Assembly: GCA_013911195.1 (NCBI GenBank)
Contig: JACETS010000038.1
Location: 1 to 17,188 of the forward strand
Origin: Verrucomicrobiales bacterium
GTDB taxonomy: Bacteria > Verrucomicrobiota > Verrucomicrobiia > Verrucomicrobiales > DEV007
DNA: 17,188 nucleotides
Direction of reading: 5' to 3'
Shown here in pieces: positions 1 to 6,361 of this stretch (position 1 is its first letter; each line of letters opens with the position of its first letter). Both the position numbers and the translations under genes were made by a program. The notes under the pieces are model-generated. The model worked only from the letters and a program-made list of their open reading frames with translations, did no database searches and was not told the DNA's origin.

Positions 1-1303
1 GTATCCAATCGCCTCCTTTACCTATCTTCATTTTTACTTTTGATTTTGCCGATCCATTGAAAACATTGACGTAGACGGATTGCTTTTGATTGTTTTTCTG
101 ATCAATCGCATCAGGAGCTTGAATATTCATCTGATAAGAAGCTGGCTGTCGCGCAGCTTTGAAGTCTAGCACGTGTTTATTACCATCAAATGTGATGATT
201 GAGTAGCCGTTTGGGGCGCCGTCGCGCATCGTTGTATGAGGGATTCCGACCTCGTCTTTGTTGCCCTTCCACCAAGTTCCGGAAACACAAACATTAATAA
301 CATGATGATGTGGCTCTTTCCCTTTCCAGCCATCTTTTGAATCTATCATTTTATGAGCATGCCAATGCGTATGACCTGATATGGACATCGTGTATGGTCT
401 TTGCTCTATAAGTCTATAAAGTTTTTGACGGTTTCCTACATTGGTCAGAGGAATATGCATCATGAGCATGATTAATTTTTCTTTAGGAACAAGCGCGAGG
501 TCATTTTTGACAAAAGTCAGCTGATCGTCATCCAGTCCTCCTCGATAGGTGTTTTTCTCTCCGGACCAGTCTACATCATCGAGGACGATGAAATGAACCG
601 GGCCATGGTCGAAGCTATAATAATTTGGCCCAAAAAAACGATGAAATGTTTCGTCTGATCCAGCATCGTCTTTAGAATCAAAATTAATGTCATGGTTTCC
701 AACAACATTATACCAAGGAATTCCAATAAGAGCTAGGTTGGCATTCGATTCTTTGAATAAATCAAGATCATCAAACATTATGTCACCTAGAGTTACTCCA
801 AACTTAGCATCAGTCCCAATGAGTTCTGGTATAATATCATGGGCCATATAATTAATTTGTTCAATGGATCTGGGCTGAGGGTCACCAAAGAAGATGGCTT
901 TGAATGTGTCCGGTTCTTTGTCTGCAATTAAGGCAAAGTCGATGGATTCCGGAAGAGGACCTGTTGGCTTTACTCCCTTGTACTTAAGATTTGGAGGTGA
1001 GCCTTTAGGTTTATGAATATAATAAAATTGAGGAAGGTTCTCTTTATTTAAAGGTGTTCTCCAATTCCTAGGTTTAATAACAAAGAAAATTGTATCATCA
1101 TCGTGAGGCAATTCCCATTGACCTTGGGCATCTGTTTTGATTATTTCCTTTCCATTAGAAACAGCAATATTTGGAAGCCCAGGTTCTCCGTCATCTTTTT
1201 TCCCGTTCTGATTCTTATCATTGAACACGGTTCCTTGAGCTCCATGCAATAGATTGAGAGACAGGATTGCTGTTAATAAAATTAAAAACGATGATATTTT
1301 CAT
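1..1303 (-). CDS. Calcineurin-like metallophosphoesterase with N-terminal SdrD-B-like domain (3' end cut by window edge)
   Basis: This exported metal-dependent phosphoesterase reads from ATG at 1303 to beyond base 1, about 434 residues visible, with no stop. A signal peptide covers residues 1 to about 22. Residues 24-50 (GTVFNDKNQNGKKDDGEPG) are an SdrD-B/CNA-B-like calcium-binding segment of the kind that precedes such enzymes (Metallophos_N). The catalytic motifs follow in order: GDPQP (D141), GDIMFDD (D174), GNHD (N203-H204) and GHTHWH (from G310). These are the two-metal ligands of the calcineurin superfamily. Sequence after about residue 330 fits the C-terminal beta domain of the same architecture. 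The substrate is unknown; it is probably a periplasmic or surface phosphodiester or phosphomonoester. It is divergent from the TIM-barrel gene, with a 163-bp gap that may hold both promoters. Confidence 0.9.
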   Translation of the reverse strand, partial: MKISSFLILLTAILSLNLLHGAQGTVFNDKNQNGKKDDGEPGLPNIAVSNGKEIIKTDAQGQWELPHDDDTIFFVIKPRNWRTPLNKENLPQFYYIHKPKGSPPNLKYKGVKPTGPLPESIDFALIADKEPDTFKAIFFGDPQPRSIEQINYMAHDIIPELIGTDAKFGVTLGDIMFDDLDLFKESNANLALIGIPWYNVVGNHDINFDSKDDAGSDETFHRFFGPNYYSFDHGPVHFIVLDDVDWSGEKNTYRGGLDDDQLTFVKNDLALVPKEKLIMLMMHIPLTNVGNRQKLYRLIEQRPYTMSISGHTHWHAHKMIDSKDGWKGKEPHHHVINVCVSGTWWKGNKDEVGIPHTTMRDGAPNGYSIITFDGNKHVLDFKAARQPASYQMNIQAPDAIDQKNNQKQSVYVNVFNGSAKSKVKMKIGKGGDWI

Positions 1304-1466
1304 AAGGTATTAATTGATGTTTTTATTACCATATCTTGTGATGCATTAATGAATAACTTTAAAGGTTTTTCTGGTTAAAATAATTAAACCTTTAATAAAT
1401 CCGCTAATATTCTTCTTATTTTTAATGAGGCTTGTCCTTTCAATCATATAACGATAAAAAAGGTTC

Positions 1467-2426
1467 ATGAATATTGATAGAGTTGAACCCAAAAATATTT
1501 CCCGTCGCAAAGCAGTGCTCGTTGGAACATCTGCGATAGCTGCAACTTGTGCGATCTCAAAGGCAGATAACCACAAGGCAAAAAAAAGTGAAATTGTTAG
1601 ACCCCCAACGGGTAAGGGCATTCTTCTCTCCGTAAAGCTTGGCATGATTGCTAAGAAGTTAAACGGTCAAAATCTTACTTTGACCCAGAGACTACAGATG
1701 GCAGCTGATGCCGGGCTAGACGGTGTCGATTTTGATGAAGCTGGAGCTCATACAGAGGAAGCGGCAAGAACGGCTGTCCAAGAATCTGGAGTCTTTGTTC
1801 ATAACGCCATCAATCATGCGCATTGGGGTAAAAGATTAACCAGTTCAAGTGAGGCAGATCGAGAAACATCTAAAAAAAATATAGAACACTGCATCCGTCT
1901 TTCTCATGCTGCTGGTGGTAATGGCGTGCTTATTGTAATTGGGGCGGGAGGTGATGGCCCTGAGGATGTGATTGCTGAGAGATGCCGCCAGGAAATTAAG
2001 AAATTAATTCCTTTGGCTGCTTCACTGGGACAGCCTATTCTTTTTGAAAATGTTTGGAATAGAATGTTCTACGACCATGACAAAGCACCTGAACAGAGTG
2101 CCGAAAGACATGTTCAATTTATAGACAGTTTCAAGAGTCCATGGGTAGGCCAATACTTTGATATTGGTAATCACTGGAAGTATGGGCAGCCCGGTGAATG
2201 GATCCGGGAGTTTGGTCACCGGTGTGTTAAGTTGGATGTTAAAGGATTTAGTCGGGCCGCGAACAAATTTACCGAAATAGGAGAGGGTGACCTGCCTTGG
2301 GACCAAGTGCGTAAAGGCCTTAGTGATATTGGATTTACTGGGTGGGCAACAGCCGAGGTTGGTGGAGGTGGAGTTGACCGACTAAAAAAGGTACGAGAGC
2401 AAATGCAAAGAGCATTTGGTATATAG
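1467..2426 (+). CDS. Exported sugar phosphate isomerase/epimerase-like TIM barrel
   Basis: A 319-residue protein of the xylose-isomerase-like (AP endonuclease family 2) TIM-barrel superfamily. Residues 12-32 (SRRKAVLVGTSAIAATCAI) form a twin-arginine-type signal, so it probably acts in the periplasm. The barrel starts around residue 51. Candidate metal and catalytic residues are E194 (LFENVWN), D232 and H236 (FDIGNH), D257 (VKLDVKG) and E297 (TAEVGGG), spaced as in family members that isomerise or epimerise sugars. D257 stands where many relatives have His. ATG at 1467 is chosen because it directly precedes the Tat motif; no strong ribosome site is visible. It converges with selD with only 14 bp between the stop codons. 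The substrate cannot be read from the sequence; sugar catabolism is inferred from the family. Confidence 0.85.
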   Translation: MNIDRVEPKNISRRKAVLVGTSAIAATCAISKADNHKAKKSEIVRPPTGKGILLSVKLGMIAKKLNGQNLTLTQRLQMAADAGLDGVDFDEAGAHTEEAARTAVQESGVFVHNAINHAHWGKRLTSSSEADRETSKKNIEHCIRLSHAAGGNGVLIVIGAGGDGPEDVIAERCRQEIKKLIPLAASLGQPILFENVWNRMFYDHDKAPEQSAERHVQFIDSFKSPWVGQYFDIGNHWKYGQPGEWIREFGHRCVKLDVKGFSRAANKFTEIGEGDLPWDQVRKGLSDIGFTGWATAEVGGGGVDRLKKVREQMQRAFGI

Positions 2427-2440
2427 ATTTAATACAAGTA

Positions 2441-3496
2441 CTAGTTCACAAAGATTTGGATTTTGGGATCAGGTTCCTTAGCCTGACCAATTATTTTTGC
2501 ATCTATAACACCTGAACTTTGAAGATCATTTAATGCGTCATTGGCTTGGTTTTGAGGGATCGAAACAAGCAATCCTCCACTGGTTTGAGGATCAAAGAGT
2601 ATTTCTCTTTTTTCTGTTTTAGCGGACTCATTAAAATGCATGCTTGGCATTGTCTTTGCCCGATTATGCTTGTTTACTCCCGTGGAAACACCTAACTCAT
2701 ACATCTCATAGGCCTCATTCATGACTGGCACTTCATCCAAGTTAATATGAATTGATGCCTCAGAACCCTTGGCCATTTCAAGACCGTGTCCGGCCAAGCC
2801 AAATCCTGTTATGTCTGTTGCTGCATGAACATCATAGTTAAGAAATATTTCCGCCGCCTGCTTATTCAAAGCAGTTACAGTTTTTATACATGCATTAAAT
2901 GCTTTTTTTGAAACTTTCCCTTTAAGATTAGCATTAAAAATTACACCACTCCCGATTGGCTTGGTGAGTATTAGAGCATCATCAGGTTGTACTCCTATAT
3001 TACGCCAAATTTTTTCTGGATGGACTACGCCGGTTACCGCTAATCCAAATTTGGGCTCTGAGTCTTCTACAGTGTGACCACCTGCTAGAACAGCACCTGA
3101 TTCTGTGATTTTATCAAGTGCCCCCTCAATGATCCTATGAAGTTGTTCATTAGGAAGTTTTCCGTCTGGAAAGTTCACTAGATTTAGGCATGTGATTGGT
3201 CTGCCGCCCATTGCATAAACATCACTGATTGAATTGGCTGCAGCGATTTGCCCGTAAATGAAAGGATCATTGACGGGAGGAGTAATATAATCAGCAGTGT
3301 TGATAATAGCGATTTCTTCGGTCAATTTGTAAACACCCGCGTCATCACTTGTATCAAATCCGACGAGCAGATTTGGATCTTCATTTTTTGGAAGGCTTTC
3401 CAACAATTTTCCTAACCCGACCGGGTCAATTTTGGCTGCTCAGCCGCATGTTTTGGAGAGGCTCTGAAGAGTGTTCTTTTTATTAAATAATCCCAT
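2441..3496 (-). CDS. selD: Selenide, water dikinase SelD with in-frame TGA selenocysteine at the catalytic position
   Basis: SelD makes selenophosphate from selenide and ATP, the selenium donor for Sec-tRNA and selenouridine. Without readthrough the frame would begin at a TTG at 3406 and lack the catalytic N-terminus. Reading on from ATG at 3496 through TGA (3442-3440) gives 351 residues, the normal family length, starting MGLFNKKNTLQSLSKTCGU. Residue 19 (U) of T-C-G-U-A-A-K-I-D-P aligns with Cys17 of E. coli SelD (G-A-G-C-G-C-K-I-S-P), and the essential Lys follows at residue 22. Other family motifs: DPNLLVGFDTSDDAGVY, the ATP-site segment NSISDVYAMGG, AGGHTVEDSEPKFGLAVTG, TDITGFGLAGH and LFDPQTSGGLL. 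A SECIS-like hairpin starts 10 nt after the TGA. An in-frame stop upstream excludes a much longer start. No selA, selB or selC is seen here. Confidence 0.95.
3412..3429 (-). promoter_or_regulatory. Bacterial SECIS-like hairpin in selD
   Basis: On the minus strand TTGACCC (3429-3423) pairs with GGGTTAG (3418-3412), 7 bp including two G-U pairs, closed by the tetraloop GGTC (3422-3419). The stem begins 10 nt after the TGA and the loop lies 17 nt after it. The E. coli fdhF SECIS, from established knowledge, has a GGUC-containing apical loop about 18 nt from its UGA, recognised by SelB. Spacing and loop agree. Confidence 0.8.
3440..3442 (-). other. selD: Selenocysteine (TGA) codon of selD
   Basis: In-frame TGA at codon 19 of selD, at the position occupied by catalytic Cys or Sec across the SelD family. 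Frame is preserved on both sides and flanking residues (TCG-U-AAKIDP) match the family, so this is recoding and not a nonsense mutation. Confidence 0.93.
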
Positions 3497-3626
3497 CTTA
3501 AATGATAAACGTAATCATGAACAATAGCAATATGATGGGCAATTTACACTTATATGTTTATTGTTTCACAAAAATTTGATTGTTTTTTCAAAAATCTGGG
3601 TACTAATACTGTGCGTACCTTAGGGA

Positions 3627-3971
3627 ATGAATTTAATTAAAATCATAACTAAATTTTTATTAGTTTTTGCACTTACATCGTCTCTTTTTAGTGCAAGCTC
3701 AAGGTATGATGAGAACCAAGGTTGTTGTTGTTGTGACTATGACATATCAATAGCTTGTGAGTGTTTAATTGATTCTGAGGAGGAAAAATCAGTACCCGAT
3801 GAATTAATTACATCGAACTCAATCAAAGGTCTTAAAATCAATCAACCTTCTGGTTACAATCTTTTACCCCTTCTCTCAAAAAGGAACCAATCAATTTCGA
3901 AACTAGATTTCGCTCAGTCAATCTATTACGATCTCAAGTATGCTGTTCGGAGCCAAGTTTTATTGATTTGA
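3627..3971 (+). CDS. Small cysteine-rich exported protein, unknown function
   Basis: A 114-residue protein not recognised as any family. Residues 1-23 form a clear Sec signal peptide (K5 and K9, then LLVFALTSSLFSA). The mature N-terminus carries a cysteine cluster, C33-C34-C35-C36, then C44 and C46 (GCCCCDYD, ACEC), followed by an acidic stretch (DSEEE) and a Cys-free C-terminal half. This could bind a metal or take part in thiol/selenol chemistry; that is inference. ATG at 3627 follows the purine-rich TAGGGA. It lies 130 bp from the divergent selD start and 117 bp before the two-Sec beta-barrel gene on the same strand, so a link with that selenoprotein is plausible. It is the only gene here ending in TGA; a TAA follows immediately. 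Confidence 0.65.
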   Translation: MNLIKIITKFLLVFALTSSLFSASSRYDENQGCCCCDYDISIACECLIDSEEEKSVPDELITSNSIKGLKINQPSGYNLLPLLSKRNQSISKLDFAQSIYYDLKYAVRSQVLLI

Positions 3972-3992
3972 TAAATCCTTTCTAATCGGTTC

Positions 3993-4026
3993 AATTCGCA
4001 CCGAATTTCTTCGTTTCAAGCGAATT
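3993..4026 (+). repeat. Overlapping alternative inverted repeats in the leader of the beta-barrel selenoprotein gene
   Basis: AATTCG (3993-3998) can pair with CGAATT (4002-4007) across a 3-nt loop. Alternatively AATTCGC (3993-3999) can pair with GCGAATT (4020-4026). The two pairings exclude each other. This is seen in sequence; a regulatory switch is only inferred. Confidence 0.4.
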
Positions 4027-4049
4027 CATTTATATGGGTAATTGTAACC

Positions 4050-4085
4050 TGCGCCATTGGCTTTGAAGGCGCATTTTAATTTTTT
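4050..4085 (+). terminator. Candidate intrinsic terminator/attenuator between the Cys-rich gene and the beta-barrel selenoprotein gene
   Basis: TGCGCC (4050-4055) pairs with GGCGCA (4068-4073) over a 12-nt loop, followed by TTTTAATTTTTT. It ends only 3 nt before the ATG at 4089, so it could terminate the upstream transcript, or act as an attenuator or ribosome-access hairpin for the downstream gene. Confidence 0.5.
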
Positions 4086-4088
4086 ATA

Positions 4089-5132
4089 ATGAATAAATAC
4101 AAATTTTTAACTGTAATTCTTATTTTTGAATTTTTTACTTTCCAATTCCTAAGTGCAGGATGACCTGCCTGAACTAATCCAGCAATTCCCCGGTCGGGGA
4201 ATTCAGAAATTACTGCCCTAGATCAAGCAGTTTATTCTTGGAAAGTTGGCACTGATTTTTCATTCAGTAATGGTATTACTGGCAGTCATTTGGCCAATTA
4301 CGGCCTCAATGATTCATATGAATTTATCGATGTTCCAACCCACCGTCATGACGTTGAAATGGATTTGAGAAGGGTCAGTATGTCATTCATGAAATCAATT
4401 GATGATGTATGGGACATTGGATTAACGATTCCCTATTTTTGGAAATCGCAAGAGGCCAAAATTTCTTTCATTGAGCAAGCCAATCCAATTGAGATGGAAT
4501 ATGCTGAAAGAGCGGGATTCATTCATCATCGTACTGAGGATTATGATGGTTTTGGAGATCTTGAATTGATGGCGGGTTTTAAGAAGAGAGATTTCTTGAA
4601 AGAAGGATCAATTATGAGGATAGGAATGGGATTGGCTCTTCCTACTGGAAGAACTGAAGATGATCCATGGCTGCTTGGAGATTTAGGTAAAAAACATCTC
4701 CACATCCAGTTCGGTAATGGAACTATTGATCCACTGATAAACTTTTACTATGGTTTTCAAATCAGTGAAAAAATAGGCCTCGGTTTCTATTCCAGAGCAC
4801 GACTGCCTTTTTATCACAATAGTAAAAGTTATAGAGGGGCTCCAGAATTAGCTTTTTCACCCATGGTTAATTTTACTATGAGTGAAAAACTGTCGGCTTC
4901 TGTAGGTATAAGTGCTGAATATTTTGGATATTCTGACTGGAAACTCACTGGAAGGGATCCTAATTCAGGATTTCTTCACTCTAGTCTATCTTTTAATATG
5001 TCCTATGCCATGAGAGAAGATTTGGATCTTGGATTTGGTGTTACCAAACCTTTTCACCAAAGTTTTTATGGTGATGGTGAAGACTTTAAAGTGGCTCCAA
5101 GTTTCACCTTTTCGCTTCGAAGGTCCTTTTAA
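4089..5132 (+). CDS. Outer-membrane beta-barrel selenoprotein with N-terminal UxxU motif (two in-frame TGA codons)
   Basis: The uninterrupted frame starts only at an internal TTG (4290) and would lack a signal peptide. Reading from ATG 4089 through TGA at 4161 and 4170 gives 347 residues in one frame, starting with a hydrophobic export signal (residues 1-23, ending FLSA). The mature N-terminus would begin G-U25-P-A-U28-T-N-P, a selenium version of a CxxC motif right after the cleavage site. The rest has alternating beta strands rich in Gly and aromatics and ends in LRRSF; a C-terminal Phe is typical for barrel assembly. It resembles the loose 'MetA-pathway of phenol degradation'/transporter barrel group, but I do not recognise a specific family. 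The mature protein has no Cys, so the two Sec would be its only thiol/selenol groups. The signal core contains an odd Glu (E14). The frame is closed by a strong terminator. Role unknown; metal or selenium binding, or redox, is inference. Confidence 0.8.
4161..4163 (+). other. First in-frame TGA (probable selenocysteine 25) of the beta-barrel protein
   Basis: Codon 25 of the frame starting at 4089. It is the first half of U-P-A-U. The SECIS-like loop lies 28 nt downstream, farther than usual, so decoding of this codon is less certain than for the second TGA. Confidence 0.68.
4170..4172 (+). other. Second in-frame TGA (probable selenocysteine 28) of the beta-barrel protein
   Basis: Codon 28 of the same frame. 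A perfect 8-bp hairpin starts 11 nt downstream and its GGTC loop lies 19 nt downstream, matching fdhF-like geometry. Confidence 0.78.
4184..4203 (+). promoter_or_regulatory. Bacterial SECIS-like hairpin in the beta-barrel selenoprotein gene
   Basis: AATTCCCC (4184-4191) pairs perfectly with GGGGAATT (4196-4203), closed by the tetraloop GGTC (4192-4195). The same CCC-GGTC-GGG core occurs in the selD hairpin. It lies inside the coding frame where the amino acids (PAIPRSGNSEI) look unstructured, so the base pairing is probably what is selected. Confidence 0.8.
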
Positions 5133-5160
5133 TAGATACATTAATTGACATTCAAAAATG

Positions 5161-5194
5161 CCCGACCAGATAATTTTATCTGGTCGGGTTTTTT
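5161..5194 (+). terminator. Strong intrinsic terminator after the beta-barrel selenoprotein gene
   Basis: CCCGACCAGATA (5161-5172) pairs perfectly with TATCTGGTCGGG (5177-5188), a 12-bp stem with a 4-nt loop, followed by six T. It closes the Cys-rich/beta-barrel unit 28 bp after the TAA and isolates it from the downstream operon. Confidence 0.92.
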
Positions 5195-5309
5195 ATTTTA
5201 ATAATGGCGTGATTGTTTCTGCCCCAAGTAATTGGAAGATCGTTTTTAATGTGACAAATAGAGTTCAGATTTTGCCAATTTAAACGGATGGTGTTTTGGG
5301 CAAATTTTC

Positions 5310-5325
5310 ATTTCATTAATGAAAT
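5310..5325 (+). repeat. Perfect 16-bp palindrome upstream of the importer/cyanase operon
   Basis: ATTTCATTAATGAAAT is a perfect dyad centred about 136 bp upstream of the inferred start of transcription. A related imperfect dyad TTCAT-CA-ATGAA follows at 5337-5348. The half-sites TTCAT/ATGAA are those of the adjoining candidate activator sites. Confidence 0.5.
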
Positions 5326-5326
5326 A

Positions 5327-5383
5327 ATGAATGCTTTTCATCAATGAATACAGGACAGAGCATAAACCATGAATGATTTTAAT
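5327..5383 (+). promoter_or_regulatory. Tandem candidate activator (enhancer-binding protein) sites upstream of the operon
   Basis: Two related 15-mers, ATGAATGCTTTTCAT (5327-5341) and ATGAATGATTTTAAT (5369-5383), agree at 13 of 15 positions and start 42 bp apart, about four helical turns. Their centres are near -120 and -78 relative to the inferred sigma-54 start, a usual distance for upstream activating sequences. A third copy precedes the porin gene (11296-11310). Confidence 0.5.
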
Positions 5384-5426
5384 AGTTAAAATGAACAAAA
5401 ATAAATAAACCTCAATTTACCAAAAG

Positions 5427-5443
5427 TTGGCATCCCTTTTGCT
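5427..5443 (+). promoter_or_regulatory. Sigma-54 (-24/-12) promoter of the importer/cyanase operon
   Basis: TTGGCATCCCTTTTGCT has the invariant GG (5429-5430) and GC (5441-5442) 12 bp apart, and matches the RpoN consensus TTGGCAC-N5-TTGCT except at the variable centre. Transcription would start near 5454, leaving a leader of about 9 nt before ATG 5463. Together with the upstream dyads this accounts for most of the 330-bp gap 5133-5462. Confidence 0.72.
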
Positions 5444-5462
5444 AATTGCTTTTAGTTAACAA

Positions 5463-6329
5463 ATGATTGATGCAATTGAAAAAGAGGTGGCCCCAAAAAC
5501 TGTAATCGGTTTTTCTGCCGACTCTGCAGATGGTACGAGACTCATTAAAGAGGTCAATAATGCTGAGGGTGAAATTACCATCAAGGGTCTCTCTTTTGCT
5601 TATCCAAATAGTGATCATTATCTTTTTAAATCTTTAAATCTAGAATTCGCTCCTGGCGAAGCTGTTTCCTTATTAGGACCTAGTGGATGTGGAAAGTCCT
5701 CACTATTACACCTGATGGCTGGCCTTAATTTTCCCTCTAAAGGTACATTATCAATCAATGGAGAAACCGTCACTGGACCCTCTTCTAAGGTTAATTTGAT
5801 GCTTCAGAAGGCCACGCTATATCCCTGGTTAACTGTTTTTCAAAATGCTGCTTTTGGACTGAAGGTGCAAAAACTTAGTAAAAAGAGTATAGCAGAGACG
5901 GTTCTTCCTCTGCTGGAGCTTGTTAAGCTTGATCATCTTGCTAATCGGAATGTTCGTCAATTGTCTGGCGGTCAGCAGCAACGCGTTGCATTAGCAAGAT
6001 CTCTTTCAACCAACCCTTCGGTTATGTTATTAGACGAACCTTTTTCAGCTTTAGATACTTTTACAAGAATAGAGTTACAAAATGAAATAAGGCAAATTTG
6101 CAAAAGAAAAGGTATCACACTCGTCATCGTAACTCATGACTTTGATGAGGCTATCAGAATGTCTGATCGAATCTTCATGATGACCAACAAAGTTGGTGGA
6201 GATATCGTTTCAGAGATTGACAACCAAACCACCTTCACCGCCGAAAGTCCGGAAGAAGCAATTGCTCTACAACGATCCCACATTACCTCGCTTTGGCATC
6301 AACACATGGACACCAACGTCACAAATTAA
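5463..6329 (+). CDS. ABC transporter ATPase, nitrate/cyanate/sulfonate class
   Basis: The 288-residue ATPase energises import by the adjacent binding protein and permease. It has all ABC motifs: Walker A GPSGCGKSS (72-80), Q-loop Q115, signature LSGGQ (167-171), Walker B VMLLDEP (187-193) and H-loop H225 (VTHDFDEA). It belongs to the SsuB/TauB/NrtD-like group. An N-terminal extension of about 35 residues precedes the first strand of the ABC fold and is not part of it. ATG 5463 is the first codon after the -24/-12 promoter and opens the operon. It ends 32 bp before the binding-protein start. The same class serves nitrate, cyanate, bicarbonate, taurine and alkanesulfonates, so specificity must come from the binding protein and context (cyanase). 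Confidence 0.93.
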   Translation: MIDAIEKEVAPKTVIGFSADSADGTRLIKEVNNAEGEITIKGLSFAYPNSDHYLFKSLNLEFAPGEAVSLLGPSGCGKSSLLHLMAGLNFPSKGTLSINGETVTGPSSKVNLMLQKATLYPWLTVFQNAAFGLKVQKLSKKSIAETVLPLLELVKLDHLANRNVRQLSGGQQQRVALARSLSTNPSVMLLDEPFSALDTFTRIELQNEIRQICKRKGITLVIVTHDFDEAIRMSDRIFMMTNKVGGDIVSEIDNQTTFTAESPEEAIALQRSHITSLWHQHMDTNVTN

Positions 6330-6361
6330 AATTCAACACTAATTCAATAACCGCTAATAAC

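Noticed and set aside
1346..1645. Minus-strand 99-residue frame in the gap and start of the TIM-barrel gene.
   Set aside because: It lies mostly antisense to the Tat signal region of the TIM-barrel gene, has no family resemblance, and its composition looks random; a shadow frame.
3969..3995. Terminal TGA of the Cys-rich gene as a C-terminal selenocysteine codon (TGA followed directly by TAA).
   Set aside because: The downstream hairpin candidate (TCGGT/ACCGA) has a 9-nt loop without GGTC, and its spacing and loop do not match the other two elements. Taken as a normal tandem stop.
4057..4073. TTGGCTTTGAAGGCGCA as a further sigma-54 promoter before the barrel gene.
   Set aside because: GG-N10-GC spacing is met, but the -12 side is poor and the sequence is better explained as part of the TGCGCC/GGCGCA hairpin; it would leave a leader of only about 5 nt.
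3440..4172. In-frame TGA codons as evidence for a changed genetic code (TGA = Trp or Gly) or for pseudogenes.
   Set aside because: Trp is encoded by TGG throughout, one gene ends in TGA, and TGA occurs within frames only where a SECIS-like hairpin follows and, in selD, exactly at the catalytic Cys/Sec position. No frameshifts accompany them.
6293..6361. Earlier ATG for the binding protein, overlapping the ATPase gene.
   Set aside because: The extra 23 residues are polar and would push the twin-arginine signal further inward; ATG 6362 is a better fit to Tat lipoproteins.
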